Numbered from the stretch's first letter, positions 7,964 through 15,633 are shown. The stretch: DNA of 64,000 nucleotides from Herbidospora galbida (GCF_005233835.1 NZ_SZQA01000002.1:124001-188000), one strand, 5' to 3'. A program made the numbers and translations. The notes: generated from the sequence alone by a model not told the origin.

Positions 7964-8359
7964 TGGGCTTGATCCGGTTTGACGGACACCTGAGATCAGG
8001 GGTTCGTCCCCGGAAAGGGTGTCCATCATGGAGACCATGGGCAAGAAGAGACGTCCACGACGGTCGTTCACCCCGGAGTTCAAAGCCGAGATCGTCGAGC
8101 TGTGCCGGCGGGGTGAGCGTTCGGTTGGGCAGGTGGCCAGGGACTTCGATCTGACCGAGACCGCGGTGCGGGACTGGGTCCGCCAGGCCGAGATCGACAC
8201 CGGGCAGCGCGATGGGCTGACCAGCGCCGAGCGGGAGGAACTGGCCGCCCTGCGGCGGGAGAACCGCCGGTTGCGCGAGGACGTCGACGTCCTCAAGCGG
8301 GCCACGGCTTTCTTCGTGCGGGAGACCCGGTGAACGTGGACCCGTTCATCGAGGCGGAG
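7964..8359 (+). mobile_element. Partial duplicate of the IS3-family left end (396 bp)
   Basis: These 396 bp repeat, with no difference I can see, the first 396 bp of the complete element that starts at 8360. They hold the left inverted repeat (beginning TGGGCTTGATCC), a full orfA and the first codons of orfB, ending at ATCGAGGCGGAG. The sigma-factor gene stops exactly at its left edge. It is either a first IS copy whose right part was lost when a second copy inserted or recombined, or a tandem duplication. Identity implies a recent event. Confidence 0.85.
8028..8333 (+). CDS. IS3-family OrfA (duplicate copy)
   Basis: A 101-residue helix-turn-helix protein (RRSFTPEFKAEIVELCRRGE, QVARDFDLTETAVRDWVRQA) followed by a leucine-zipper-like helix (EELAALRRENRRLREDVDVL), typical for OrfA of IS3 elements. 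ATG 8028 is chosen because AAAGGG lies about 8 nt upstream; an in-frame GTG at 8019 exists. It is identical to the OrfA at 8424 and has lost its orfB partner in cis. Confidence 0.88.
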   Translation: METMGKKRRPRRSFTPEFKAEIVELCRRGERSVGQVARDFDLTETAVRDWVRQAEIDTGQRDGLTSAEREELAALRRENRRLREDVDVLKRATAFFVRETR

Positions 8360-8423
8360 TGGGCTTGATCCGGTTTGACGGACACCTGAGATCAGGGGTT
8401 CGTCCCCGGAAAGGGTGTCCATC

Positions 8424-8729
8424 ATGGAGACCATGGGCAAGAAGAGACGTCCACGACGGTCGTTCACCCCGGAGTTCAAAGCCGAGATCGTCGAGCTGTG
8501 CCGGCGGGGTGAGCGTTCGGTTGGGCAGGTGGCCAGGGACTTCGATCTGACCGAGACCGCGGTGCGGGACTGGGTCCGCCAGGCCGAGATCGACACCGGG
8601 CAGCGCGATGGGCTGACCAGCGCCGAGCGGGAGGAACTGGCCGCCCTGCGGCGGGAGAACCGCCGGTTGCGCGAGGACGTCGACGTCCTCAAGCGGGCCA
8701 CGGCTTTCTTCGTGCGGGAGACCCGGTGA
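8424..8729 (+). CDS. IS3-family transposase OrfA
   Basis: Same 101-residue HTH_Tnp_1 protein as the copy at 8028. Its stop TGA (8727-8729) overlaps the GTG start of orfB at 8726 in the arrangement GTGA. In IS3 elements programmed -1 frameshifting between OrfA and OrfB produces the active OrfAB transposase; here translational coupling through GTGA is also possible. The zipper-like helix near the C-terminus supports multimerisation. Confidence 0.88.
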   Translation: METMGKKRRPRRSFTPEFKAEIVELCRRGERSVGQVARDFDLTETAVRDWVRQAEIDTGQRDGLTSAEREELAALRRENRRLREDVDVLKRATAFFVRETR

Positions 8730-9598
8730 ACGTGGACCCGTTCATCGAGGCGGAGAAGCAAAACGGTCACAACGTCAAACGGGCGTGTGAGCTGCTGGAG
8801 GTCTCCCGAACCGCCTTCTACGCGCGTCGCGCCGCCGTTCCTGGGCCTCGTGCCGTCCGCGATGGGGAACTGAGTGAGCGGATCGGCGGTGTGCACCGCG
8901 AGTCGCGGGGAACCTACGGCGCGCCACGTATCCACGCCGCTCTGCGGGAGGAGGGTGAGCGGTGCGGGCGTCGGCGGGTGGCCCGGCTGATGCGCGGGCT
9001 GGGATTACAGGGCAGGCATCGGCGGCGCCGGCAGATCACCACGATCCCCGATCCGGCCGCCGCCGGGCGGCCCGATCTGATCGGCCGAACCTTCGAGCCC
9101 GACCCCGGCGGGCTGGACACGCGCTGGTGCGGCGACATCACGTATGTCAGAACCGATGAGGGCTGGTTGTATCTGGCGACCGTCATCGATATCGCCTCCC
9201 GCCGCGTGGTCGGGTGGGCGACCGCCGACCATCTGCGCACCAAACTGGTCACCGACGCCCTGCGGCAGGCCTGGCGCAACCGCCGCCCCACCCAGCCGGT
9301 GATCTTCCATTCCGACCGTGGCTGTCAATACACCAGCGCCGCCTACGCCCGCCTGGCCGAGCGGCTCGACGTCCGGCTGTCGGTCGGCCGCACAGGCCAA
9401 TGCTGGGACAACGCCCTGGCCGAGTCGTTCTTCGCCACGATCAAGGGCGAACTGCTGGACGAGCGCCGCTGGCCCACGCGAGCCGCCGCCCGCAGCGCGA
9501 TCTTCGAGTTCATCGAGAGCTGGTACAACCTGCATCGTCTGCACAGCAGCCTCGGCTACGTTAGCCCCGCTGCCTACGAAGAAGCTCGCGCGGCCTGA
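8726..9598 (+). CDS. IS3-family transposase OrfB (DDE integrase core)
   Basis: A 290-residue rve-type catalytic protein. An HTH_21 region (RGTYGAPRIHAALREEGERC) precedes the core with the DDE triad: D in RWCGDITYV, D in FHSDRGCQYTS and E in ALAESFFATIKGEL. The C-terminus has the usual YNLHRLHSSLGYVSPAAYEE. All motifs are intact, so the element may still be active together with OrfA. Confidence 0.93.
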   Translation: MNVDPFIEAEKQNGHNVKRACELLEVSRTAFYARRAAVPGPRAVRDGELSERIGGVHRESRGTYGAPRIHAALREEGERCGRRRVARLMRGLGLQGRHRRRRQITTIPDPAAAGRPDLIGRTFEPDPGGLDTRWCGDITYVRTDEGWLYLATVIDIASRRVVGWATADHLRTKLVTDALRQAWRNRRPTQPVIFHSDRGCQYTSAAYARLAERLDVRLSVGRTGQCWDNALAESFFATIKGELLDERRWPTRAAARSAIFEFIESWYNLHRLHSSLGYVSPAAYEEARAA

Positions 9599-9638
9599 CC
9601 ACCACAACAACGGTGTCCGTCAAAGCGGAACAAGCTCA

Positions 9639-10025
9639 GAGATCGATTGTGGACTCCGAACACCACCCCTATGACCTATGACTCAGCCCCGGGCCGGTTC
9701 CCCGAGGTGACTTCAAACGTCTCATGTCTGGGCGGAATCAAGTCTGGCCATCCGCAGAGGTGAAGGAAGCGTTCAAGCCCATCGGATGGTGGAGCGGTTG
9801 CCCATCTCCACCGCCACCGATCCGTTTGACGGACTTCACCGGCCCCCTGCTATGGGTGAACCCCATGTGGTGTGGCGGCGGATCGGAACCCACTCAGTAT
9901 TCACGCCCCCACCCGGCCCGTAGCGTTGCCGCATATGCGCGGAGGGAGTTGACCCGCACGTGGTCGGGGGACACCGATGTTCACATTGGTACCGGGCAAC
10001 ACAGCCATTGGGGTGGCTTCGGCGT
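9639..10025. other. Intergenic stretch without a recognised gene
   Basis: About 390 bp to the right of the IS. The missing end of the interrupted sigma-factor gene is not here. One short piece at about 9819-9836 (GATCCGTTTGACGGAC) resembles the IS terminal repeat and could be a relic of another end or chance. No convincing ORF is seen; open frames on the plus strand are antisense to the SRPBCC gene. Confidence 0.4.
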
Positions 10026-10523
10026 TCACCGCGCGATGCACAGTTCGGCGAGGCGTTCCAGAGTGCTCGCCATCTGCGTCTGCCACCATGCGCGCCCACT
10101 GTCCACTTCCGCGCGTTTGTCCTCCGGTATGCGAGAGCCGTCGAAGATCTCGGTCACGGCCGTCGCCCCAGCCCCGTCAGGTCGCAGGTCGAAGATCCAC
10201 CGGTGACCCCATGCGGTCCCGGGCTCGGTGGCGTCCGGGTGCCCTCGACCGGGTCTCGGCTCCCAGCCGATGCGGCGGTCCCGCTCGAACTCGACGACGT
10301 GGTTGTTCATTTCGTAGTCGCCATAGCGCTCGTAGTGCATCCGCATCACGAAGACATCCCCGACGCCCGAGACCGCGGCGTCGCGGACGCAGCCTCGCAG
10401 CATCCCCGATCCGTCGAGGTCCGGGTGCCGTTGGGGGTCGGTCAGGATCCGGAAGATGTCCTCCGCCGGGACCTTGATGCGCCGGGACACCACCACCACG
10501 GCCTCGCCTGTCGTGCTCGTCAT
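10026..10523 (-). CDS. SRPBCC family protein
   Basis: A 165-residue START/Bet v1-like lipid-binding fold. It opens with VVVSRRIKVPAEDIFRILTD, typical of a polyketide-cyclase-type SRPBCC N-terminus, followed by RHPDLDGSG, then MNNHVVEFERDRRIGWEPRP and a C-terminal helix RAWWQTQMASTLERLAELC. ATG 10523 is selected because GGAGG lies 8 nt upstream. Such single-domain proteins bind small hydrophobic ligands; no specific function can be given. It appears intact inside otherwise decaying island DNA. Confidence 0.82.
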   Translation of the reverse strand: MTSTTGEAVVVVSRRIKVPAEDIFRILTDPQRHPDLDGSGMLRGCVRDAAVSGVGDVFVMRMHYERYGDYEMNNHVVEFERDRRIGWEPRPGRGHPDATEPGTAWGHRWIFDLRPDGAGATAVTEIFDGSRIPEDKRAEVDSGRAWWQTQMASTLERLAELCIAR

Positions 10524-10639
10524 CCGCGCGCCTCCGTCAATCGCAGAGCATGAGCCTGACTCCGGGCTGAACGCTACACCGGGGGTATGACAACGCCTGA
10601 ACACGTACGAGCCCCAACCGGCATGAAGCCGCAGGGGAA

Positions 10640-10717
10640 CACCAGAGCCTCCATCAGAACCGGATCGCTTCACTCCATGACCTGCGGCACACGGGTATCA
10701 CCCTTGTCGCCGCCTAA
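10640..10717 (+). pseudogene. Tyrosine recombinase (integrase) relic, catalytic box II
   Basis: In one frame 10670-10714 reads SLHDLRHTGITLVAA and is stopped by TAA at 10715. HDLRHTG is the hallmark box II of tyrosine recombinases (catalytic H and R). Upstream (about 10640) LHQNRIA may continue the same protein. No catalytic tyrosine segment follows in frame. The relic lies about 160 bp left of the att copy at 10877, the expected place for an integrase next to its att site. Confidence 0.6.
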
Positions 10718-10876
10718 GCATCTCGCCCCGAAGTTGATGATGCGGATGGGCTGAACGCGCTCCTCCAAGCGGATGAGGAGGGTGGTGCTCTCGCGCCAAC
10801 CATGTGGCGATCTGAGCTGAGAGCGATCAGGGCCCATGTTCGAGATCATGTCCCGGACCTGGGCCTTTAGCATGAG

Positions 10877-10917
10877 AGCGGGTGACGGGAATCGAACCCG
10901 CGCTGTCCGCTTGGGAA
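10877..10917 (-). repeat. Truncated tRNA-Gly 3' half (att copy)
   Basis: A 41-bp copy of the 3' half of the tRNA-Gly at 15821 with a single mismatch (CTGTCCGCTT for CTGTCAGCTT). After the anticodon-loop boundary it continues TCGCATGGATCA, exactly as the copy at 12957 does. The two copies therefore mark related element ends. Unlike the copies at 7363, 12957 and 15821 it lacks the GC-rich flank repeat on its left. Confidence 0.75.
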
Positions 10918-11015
10918 TCGCATGGATCACAGTCCCAGACAGGGCGTTCCGTGCTGTCGGACCTCTGATCTACGGTGTGCCATCACGACTGTCCTTGGTG
11001 ATGGGAGTGATGAGC

Positions 11016-11888
11016 ATGGGGCTGACGACGCCCTCGGCGCCGTTCGATATAGCGGCTGTCTTTCCTGAGCTGGCAGGCCAAAGCAGGACCACCGTTCGGC
11101 TGCACCCGCGCCGAGGTGAGCCGGCCATCACGGACAGTTCTATCGGCGGCCCGCTGTTGTGGCCTGCTGATGAACCCTGGCCCATCTGCCCGGAGCCCCT
11201 GACTCATCATCCGTCGGAGGGGTGGGATCCGCTTCCGCTGGTTCCGGTCCTTCAGCTCTTCGCCTGCGATGTTCCGGAAGTGCCCTTCCCCGAGGGCGCC
11301 GACGCTCTCCAGGTGTTGTGGTGCCCGCTCGATCATGAACCCTACTTTCAGCCTCACACGACTGCGCGCTGGCGGAAGGCGGAAGCGGCCGGGAGCGTCC
11401 TCATTGAGGCCCCTACACCAGATCCCGACAGCGACGAGTCTTATCTCCCTATGGCTTGTGTGCTGTCGCCGGAGCGTGTGGAGGAGTATCCGGCGGGCTG
11501 GGGTCTTCCGGCTGAGCTCAGAAATCGGATCTGGGCCTGGGAGGATGAATTCCCGAATCCTGACAATTGGAGATACTTCTCGCACCTTTCGAGTGCCCCA
11601 GGCAGCAAGGTCGGAGGCTGGGTGCGCTGGATCCAGGATCCGGTGGAAATCGAATGCGGTGAAGGCCACATAATGGCGCATTTGTTGACGATTGCCAGCT
11701 GGGAATTTGACATTAAGAGTGGAAAGCGTTGGCCTCCCATCGAGGAGCGTTCTCTGCTCACTCCGCACGCCCCTCCCGAAATTCAAAATCCAACTGATCT
11801 CATGATTCAGGACGCTGGATCACTCTATCTGTTCGTCTGTCAGGAGTGCCCTGAACGCCCGGTCGACTCTTACAGCCAGGGGTCATGA
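11016..11888 (+). CDS. DUF1963 (YwqG-like) protein
   Basis: A 290-residue protein with the DUF1963 pattern: GGPLLWPADEPWPICPEPLT near the N-terminus, PLVPVLQLFACDVPEVPFPE in the middle, an acidic region, GGWVRWIQDPVEIECGEGH, and a late LMIQDAGSLYLFVCQECPE. ATG 11016 is chosen because GGGAG sits 8 nt upstream; two further in-frame ATGs lie just before it. The family is common in bacteria, sometimes linked to toxin immunity or cell-envelope stress, but has no established role. A second, truncated copy of its start region is found near 13197. Confidence 0.75.
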   Translation: MGLTTPSAPFDIAAVFPELAGQSRTTVRLHPRRGEPAITDSSIGGPLLWPADEPWPICPEPLTHHPSEGWDPLPLVPVLQLFACDVPEVPFPEGADALQVLWCPLDHEPYFQPHTTARWRKAEAAGSVLIEAPTPDPDSDESYLPMACVLSPERVEEYPAGWGLPAELRNRIWAWEDEFPNPDNWRYFSHLSSAPGSKVGGWVRWIQDPVEIECGEGHIMAHLLTIASWEFDIKSGKRWPPIEERSLLTPHAPPEIQNPTDLMIQDAGSLYLFVCQECPERPVDSYSQGS

Positions 11889-11949
11889 GGTTAAGGCCCG
11901 AACCCGCTGGGTGGACGTCGTGAAGGGGGTAGTCACGTCCGGCCCCCAT

Positions 11950-12053
11950 GTCCACGACCTCTGTCACACGGGCGACGTGGCTCGCTGCCGAGTCCTCCGG
12001 CCCTGGGCCTCGGAGACCTCGTGACGAGGATGGGCCACGATGACGTCAGAGCT
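11950..12053 (+). pseudogene. Tyrosine recombinase (integrase) relic with Arg-to-Cys box II
   Basis: At 11950-11973 one frame reads VHDLCHTG, the integrase box HDLRHTG with the catalytic Arg changed to Cys. About 33 bp later, in another frame, 12006-12053 reads GLGDLVTRMGHDDVRA, the conserved block that precedes the second catalytic His and the Tyr in these enzymes. The order is right, but a frameshift and the lost Arg make it inactive. It sits between the att copies at 10877 and 12957. Confidence 0.6.
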
Positions 12054-12147
12054 TGTTCCGAGTGCGACGGTGGACGAGATGATCTCCCCGCACGACGGTC
12101 ATCCCGCAGCCTGAGGACCCCGTCGGAGGCAAGTTGGGACCCGCGCA

Positions 12148-12594
12148 GTGTATGTGGTCGGAATTAACGCCGAAGAACAGTCCGCGATTCTTAGGCCTCT
12201 TCTCGTGATCAGTTCCATAGAAGTGAAAGAAGCGCTAAGCCGGTTCGGAGTGGTCGAATGGTATCGCATCTCCATCGGCACCGATCCGCGGGACGGACTT
12301 CACCGGCCGCCGTTGATCGTGTGGCGCTACTCCTCGCCGGCCGACCATGTCCGGGAGTTGATTCACGGCGCCGTCTCGGGCCTGCTGAGCTCTGTCGACT
12401 GGGATGTCGACACGTCTGGAAAGAACTGGACGATACTGCCGTCGAGACTGCGCCAGGAGTACGCCCGCCACGCAGGAAATCCGTATACCGGAGTATTGGG
12501 CGATCTGAAGCGTTCGGATCAGCTATTTTGCGAGAAGGCGAACGCCGACATGGTGCTGTTCCTGTGCAGACTTAACGACACTGCGGCTTTCTGA
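12148..12594 (+). CDS. Hypothetical protein, 148 residues
   Basis: A GTG-initiated frame with good coding character: EEQSAILRPLLVISSIEVKE, then RYSSPADHVRELIHGAVSGL and SSVDWDVDTSGKNWTILPSR. No signal peptide or membrane segment is seen, and codon use is less GC-extreme than core genes, supporting an acquired origin. I recognise no family. No clear ribosome site precedes the GTG. Confidence 0.45.
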   Translation: MYVVGINAEEQSAILRPLLVISSIEVKEALSRFGVVEWYRISIGTDPRDGLHRPPLIVWRYSSPADHVRELIHGAVSGLLSSVDWDVDTSGKNWTILPSRLRQEYARHAGNPYTGVLGDLKRSDQLFCEKANADMVLFLCRLNDTAAF

Positions 12595-12689
12595 CACCTG
12601 CAGACACAAGCAAATCCGGGAAGAACCTCCTCAGGCATGGCCTTGTCGGCCGCAGTAGTCGGGTCGCCGGAGTTGGTCGTGTGGCCGGC

Positions 12690-12997
12690 GAGGCGAAGCC
12701 GTAACGGAAGAAAGCTTGAACGAGCGAAGCGAGCAGCAGTCCGAGCGAAGCGAGGCCTGTCCAGGGAGCGCGAGGGGCGGAGCCCTTCGCCAGGAGCGCA
12801 GCGACCCGGAGCGAGAGCGACGCCGGGACGCGACAGCGGCCAGGGGGAGCGCGAGGGGGCGCAAGCCCTCTCGCATCGGGGGTCTGGGGGTCGCCCCCGG
12901 AAACGAAAAGAGCCCCGCGAAGGTGGTCCGAAGGCCACCGAGCAGGGCTCGCCGAGAGCGGGTGACGGGAATCGAACCCGCGCTGTCAGCTTGGGAA
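12690..12997. repeat. att-linked flank repeat R2 with truncated tRNA-Gly 3' half (12957-12997)
   Basis: Shares GGCGAAGCCGTAAC, CGAGCGAAGCGAG, GGGGGTCTGGGGGTCGCCCCC and the GGTGGTCCGAAGGCCACC hairpin with the region left of the intact tRNA at 15821, plus about 95 bp found only here (12800-12880). At 12957-12997 it carries a perfect copy of the tRNA 3' 41 nt. It therefore includes the tRNA terminator and downstream flank as well as the att core. Confidence 0.75.
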
Positions 12998-13366
12998 TCG
13001 CATGGATCATGCGACGTAGGGGCGGTGACCTGCGACTGGGGGCGGTCGTAGGTGACCGTGGTTGCCCCCTCGTTACCCCGGTTAATGGCACGCTAATGGC
13101 ACGACGATCACAGTTCTGAGCAGAGCGTTCCGTGCTGTCGGACCTCTGCCCTACGGTGTGCCATCACGACGTTCTCCCTGATGATCGGAGAGATGAGCAT
13201 AGGGCTGACGACGCCCTCGGCACCGGGGTGGCGGCTGTCGAGGGCGCGGATGTCCTCCCGCGTGAACACCTTCTCCTCCTTGCTGCCTGGATCGCCGCAC
13301 GCCGAACCCCTGGACGCCATGGCCGACCCTGCGATCAGGCTCCACGCGGGCTGGTACAAATACGTC
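12998..13366. other. Duplicated element left end with broken start of a DUF1963 gene
   Basis: TCGCATGGATCA after the att core, then GCGTTCCGTGCTGTCGGACC, CTACGGTGTGCCATCACGAC and GGGCTGACGACGCCCTCGGC repeat the sequence at 10918-11050. The DUF1963 start codon ATG of that copy is ATA here (near 13199) and homology ends after about ten codons. About 100 bp with two AATGGCACG direct repeats (13084-13103) are inserted in this copy. No intact gene is present before 13367. Confidence 0.55.
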
Positions 13367-13663
13367 ATGAACGATCTCGCCGGCTATCCTCCACGGCCGA
13401 ACGTGCGGCCGGTTCGGCGGGTCTACAGCCGGACGTACCGTGTGTGGGCCCACGTGCTCCTGTGGACGCCGATCGCGATCACGGTGATCGGTGTCATCCT
13501 CGGCTTGGGGCTGTTCGCAGCCGCTGATGCCGACCCGACGCACAGTTCGTCCGCGCTCGGCTATTTCGGCCTCGTCGTGTGGGGCGGCCTCGCGGTCCTG
13601 TCGCCGGTCCTGCTCGGGTCGTTCATTGCCGGGCTGGTCATGCTGATCCGCGCGCGCAGCTGA
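13367..13663 (+). CDS. Small two-TM membrane protein
   Basis: ATG 13367 opens a 98-residue protein: basic N-terminus (RPNVRPVRRVYSRTYRV), then two hydrophobic segments (VLLWTPIAITVIGVILGLGL and GGLAVLSPVLLGSFIAGLVM) and a short basic tail. The topology suggests both termini are cytoplasmic. The frame is open further upstream but that part is duplicated element-end sequence. No ribosome site stands out and no family is recognised. Confidence 0.5.
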   Translation: MNDLAGYPPRPNVRPVRRVYSRTYRVWAHVLLWTPIAITVIGVILGLGLFAAADADPTHSSSALGYFGLVVWGGLAVLSPVLLGSFIAGLVMLIRARS

Positions 13664-13776
13664 GGCCGAGGCTTGCTGCCTGGACGATGTCAGGGCACGC
13701 CGACGGTCACCGTCTCGGCGGAATACCGAGCCTGTACCTCACCGGCTCGAAGAGCCGATCGATGAAGGCGGGCAGG

Positions 13777-14349
13777 TCATCCTGCCCTGAGGTCCGGCCG
13801 TGGTCGGCCGTTGTGACGCAGCCGGAGCCGACGCCGGGGGTGCGAGCGCAGCACCGGGTGGAGGTTCCAGCCCTGCTCCGAGGCGATGCGCAGGGCGTAA
13901 CCGGCCCCGGCGCCCCGGAAGTAGTGTGCGCCGAGTTCCAGGTCGCGGTGGTACTCGCGACGGTACTGGGAGGTCTCCACGCGTCGGGTCTGCTTCTCGA
14001 TGCGCCGGTCCACGCGCGCTTGGTAGTACGCCGTGTCGCCCTCCCGCACCAGCGCCACCGGGGTCACGCACCAGAGCGGGACGAACGGTATTCGGCCCAA
14101 TGTGGCGTCCAGCATTCGTATCGCGCCGTTCTCGGCACGCGGTGCCATGTCGACGATCAGCTGGACCACCGGCGCTACGCAGTGTAAGCAGATCGCGAGG
14201 ACGACCCACACCACCCACCACAGCGGCAGAAACACCAAGGTCAGAGGGAGAAGCAGCAGCCAGCGCAGTGCCCCCGGGCGGACGGGAAGCGGCCCCCAGG
14301 TCAGGTTGTCGGAGTCATGCACGGACAGTGTTTCCTCTCGGCTCGCCAT
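13777..14349 (-). CDS. Hypothetical membrane-associated protein, 190 residues
   Basis: The N-terminal part is polar. A strong hydrophobic stretch follows (WLLLLPLTLVFLPLWWVVWV, about residues 30-60), then a soluble region with TAYYQARVDRRIEKQTRRVE and SQYRREYHRDLELGAHYFRG. The C-terminus is Arg-rich (SHPRRRLRLRHNGRP). It has coding texture on the minus strand and a usable ATG at 14349. I do not recognise a family. The mixed hydrophobic/Arg-rich layout suggests a membrane-anchored cytoplasmic domain. Confidence 0.5.
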   Translation of the reverse strand: MASREETLSVHDSDNLTWGPLPVRPGALRWLLLLPLTLVFLPLWWVVWVVLAICLHCVAPVVQLIVDMAPRAENGAIRMLDATLGRIPFVPLWCVTPVALVREGDTAYYQARVDRRIEKQTRRVETSQYRREYHRDLELGAHYFRGAGAGYALRIASEQGWNLHPVLRSHPRRRLRLRHNGRPRPDLRAG

Positions 14350-14563
14350 CGCTCGACGGTGCGCCCGTGAGCCTACGCCGAAGGCCGATCGACCCGCACG
14401 AAGCGGCGGGCCACGCCGGCCCCGGCATCAGCGAGGGTCCGGCCGGTGTCTCTCACCATGACCGAGCACCGAGATCGGAGAGGTCGAGGAACAAGGATCG
14501 GTATGGCGGTGACGGTCCCGACCATGTCTCGTTTACTGATCAGTCGTTAGACCGGTTGTTACG

Positions 14564-14908
14564 ACGTTCTTGGACCGGCTGGTTCCTGGTGAACTGCGGG
14601 ACTTATTCCAGCGGGTGGTCCCCCCGTCGCACTCGGCACCAGGGAGGCGGCCGGCGGCGAGCGGATGGCTGCCTGATTCTGGCGGCGATCGTGTTCGTGG
14701 TGCCTCCGGCTCCACCTGGCGGCAGCTCCCGCCGGTGTTCGGGGCCTCCGGGCAGACCGTGCACCCCCGCTTCGCCGAGTGGAGCGGCGGGTGGGTGTGG
14801 GCCGAGCTGTACCGGATCTTGCTGGACGAGGTCGGCTCGCGCGGGGAGTTGACTGGGCGCTGAGTGCGATCGACTCGGTCAGCCTGCACGCCATGAAAGG
14901 GCGGAGCC
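14564..14908 (+). pseudogene. IS5-family transposase N-terminal relic
   Basis: The peptide LDRLVPGELRDLFQRVVPP, then STWRQLPPVFGASGQTVHPR and FAEWSGGWVWAELYRILLDE, matches the DUF4096 N-terminal domain of IS5-type transposases. After ELTG a -1 shift is needed to continue as VDWALSAIDSVSLHAMKG. Nothing of the DDE core remains, no start codon is evident and no terminal repeats were found. It is an old fragment abutting the PIN-domain gene. Confidence 0.7.
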
Positions 14909-15375
14909 TCGTGGCGGGGGGAGCCGCCTTCTCCGTCATCCCTGACGGCACCTTGGTGCTCGACAGTGAGGGACTGGCCAAGGCGGTCCTGCGTGATCGT
15001 GCTGTCATGGCATGGCTCGCCCTCGCTCGCGCCGACGACCTCCGCGTGATCACCTCTGCCGCCACCCTTGTTGAGGTAGTGCGCCCCCGTGTCAACCGGC
15101 CGGCCTTGGAGTGGATACTGTCGCGCCTTGTCGTGGAACCGGTCACCGAACTGATCGCCCGCCACTCCGCCAGACTTCTGTCTGACGCAGGCCTGCACGG
15201 ACATAAGTACGCCATTGATGCCATGCTCTGTGCCACTGCTCTCGCTGCCCCTGGCCCCGTGACGGTTCTCACTTCCGACCCGGGCGACTTGGCCGCTCTG
15301 TGGCGGACGCGTCATCGTCATGAAGGTCTAGAAGGTCCGCGACGAGCGCGGCCCAGAACAATCCCCTGTGAGTGA
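14893..15375 (+). CDS. PIN-domain protein (VapC-like), orphan, probably damaged at both ends
   Basis: The core is a PIN ribonuclease fold: first acidic site in GTLVLDSEGLAKAV, Glu in SAATLVEVVRPR, Asp in HKYAIDAMLCATAL and late Asp in TVLTSDPGDLAAL. All four acidic positions of a VapC toxin appear present. The expected family start (M-P-D-G) is ATC-CCT-GAC here, so translation would have to begin upstream in IS5-relic sequence (ATG 14893). The last codons are frame-shifted relative to the likely ancestral ending RVIVMKV, readable in another frame. No antitoxin gene is adjacent. Whether it is expressed is uncertain. Confidence 0.5.
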   Translation: MKGRSLVAGGAAFSVIPDGTLVLDSEGLAKAVLRDRAVMAWLALARADDLRVITSAATLVEVVRPRVNRPALEWILSRLVVEPVTELIARHSARLLSDAGLHGHKYAIDAMLCATALAAPGPVTVLTSDPGDLAALWRTRHRHEGLEGPRRARPRTIPCE

Positions 15376-15442
15376 CCGGCCTCGTTCAGGAACGCTGCGG
15401 CGCTGGTCGGACTCGTGATCCCTGCCAGTCTGATACGGCCTG

Positions 15443-15598
15443 GTGGTGTGGACGAACGGTCACTGGTACCGCTGGCAATCCGGCCGGAGATCAAAGTCGG
15501 GTCGGCCGGTCTACCCCTTTCGCCCTGTCGGCGACTACGTGACAGCTGCTCGCCGAGTCGCCAAGAGGTATGAGCAGATCCGACCGGATTCTTCATAG
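15443..15598 (+). CDS. Small actinobacterial island protein, 51 residues
   Basis: GTG 15443 or 15446 opens VVWTNGHWYRWQSGRR, then VYPFRPVGDYVTAARRVAKR and YEQIRPDSS before TAG 15596-15598. Tiny basic Trp-rich proteins of this pattern occur in actinomycete accessory regions; function unknown. A decayed version at 7089 lies at a similar distance from its att copy, so the gene was probably part of the integrated elements' right end. Confidence 0.45.
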   Translation: MVWTNGHWYRWQSGRRSKSGRPVYPFRPVGDYVTAARRVAKRYEQIRPDSS

Positions 15599-15633
15599 TT
15601 ACGACCAGTCAGCCGGAGTTAGCGGGTTGCAGG

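Larger units (their letters stand above)
8360..9638 (+). mobile_element. Complete IS3-family insertion sequence (about 1279 bp)
   Basis: The ends are imperfect inverted repeats of 27 bp (left TGGGCTTGATCCGG..., right inverse TGAGCTTGTTCCGC..., sharing a TTTGACGGACACC core). Terminal TG...CA and two overlapping ORFs are typical of IS3. The bases GAG flank both sides (8357-8359 and 9639-9641), which would fit a 3-bp target duplication, although the right flank does not continue the interrupted IS copy. The family is certain; I do not assign the subgroup. Confidence 0.88.

Noticed and set aside
9815-9838. Second IS terminal repeat (GATCCGTTTGACGGAC)
   Set aside because: Only about 16 bp match, without a transposase or partner end; could be chance. 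Recorded in the gap entry only.
12690-12960. CRISPR-like array because of repeated CGAGCGAAGCGAG units
   Set aside because: Repeats are short, irregular and without unique spacers of constant length; they belong to the att-linked flank repeat. No cas gene is in the window.
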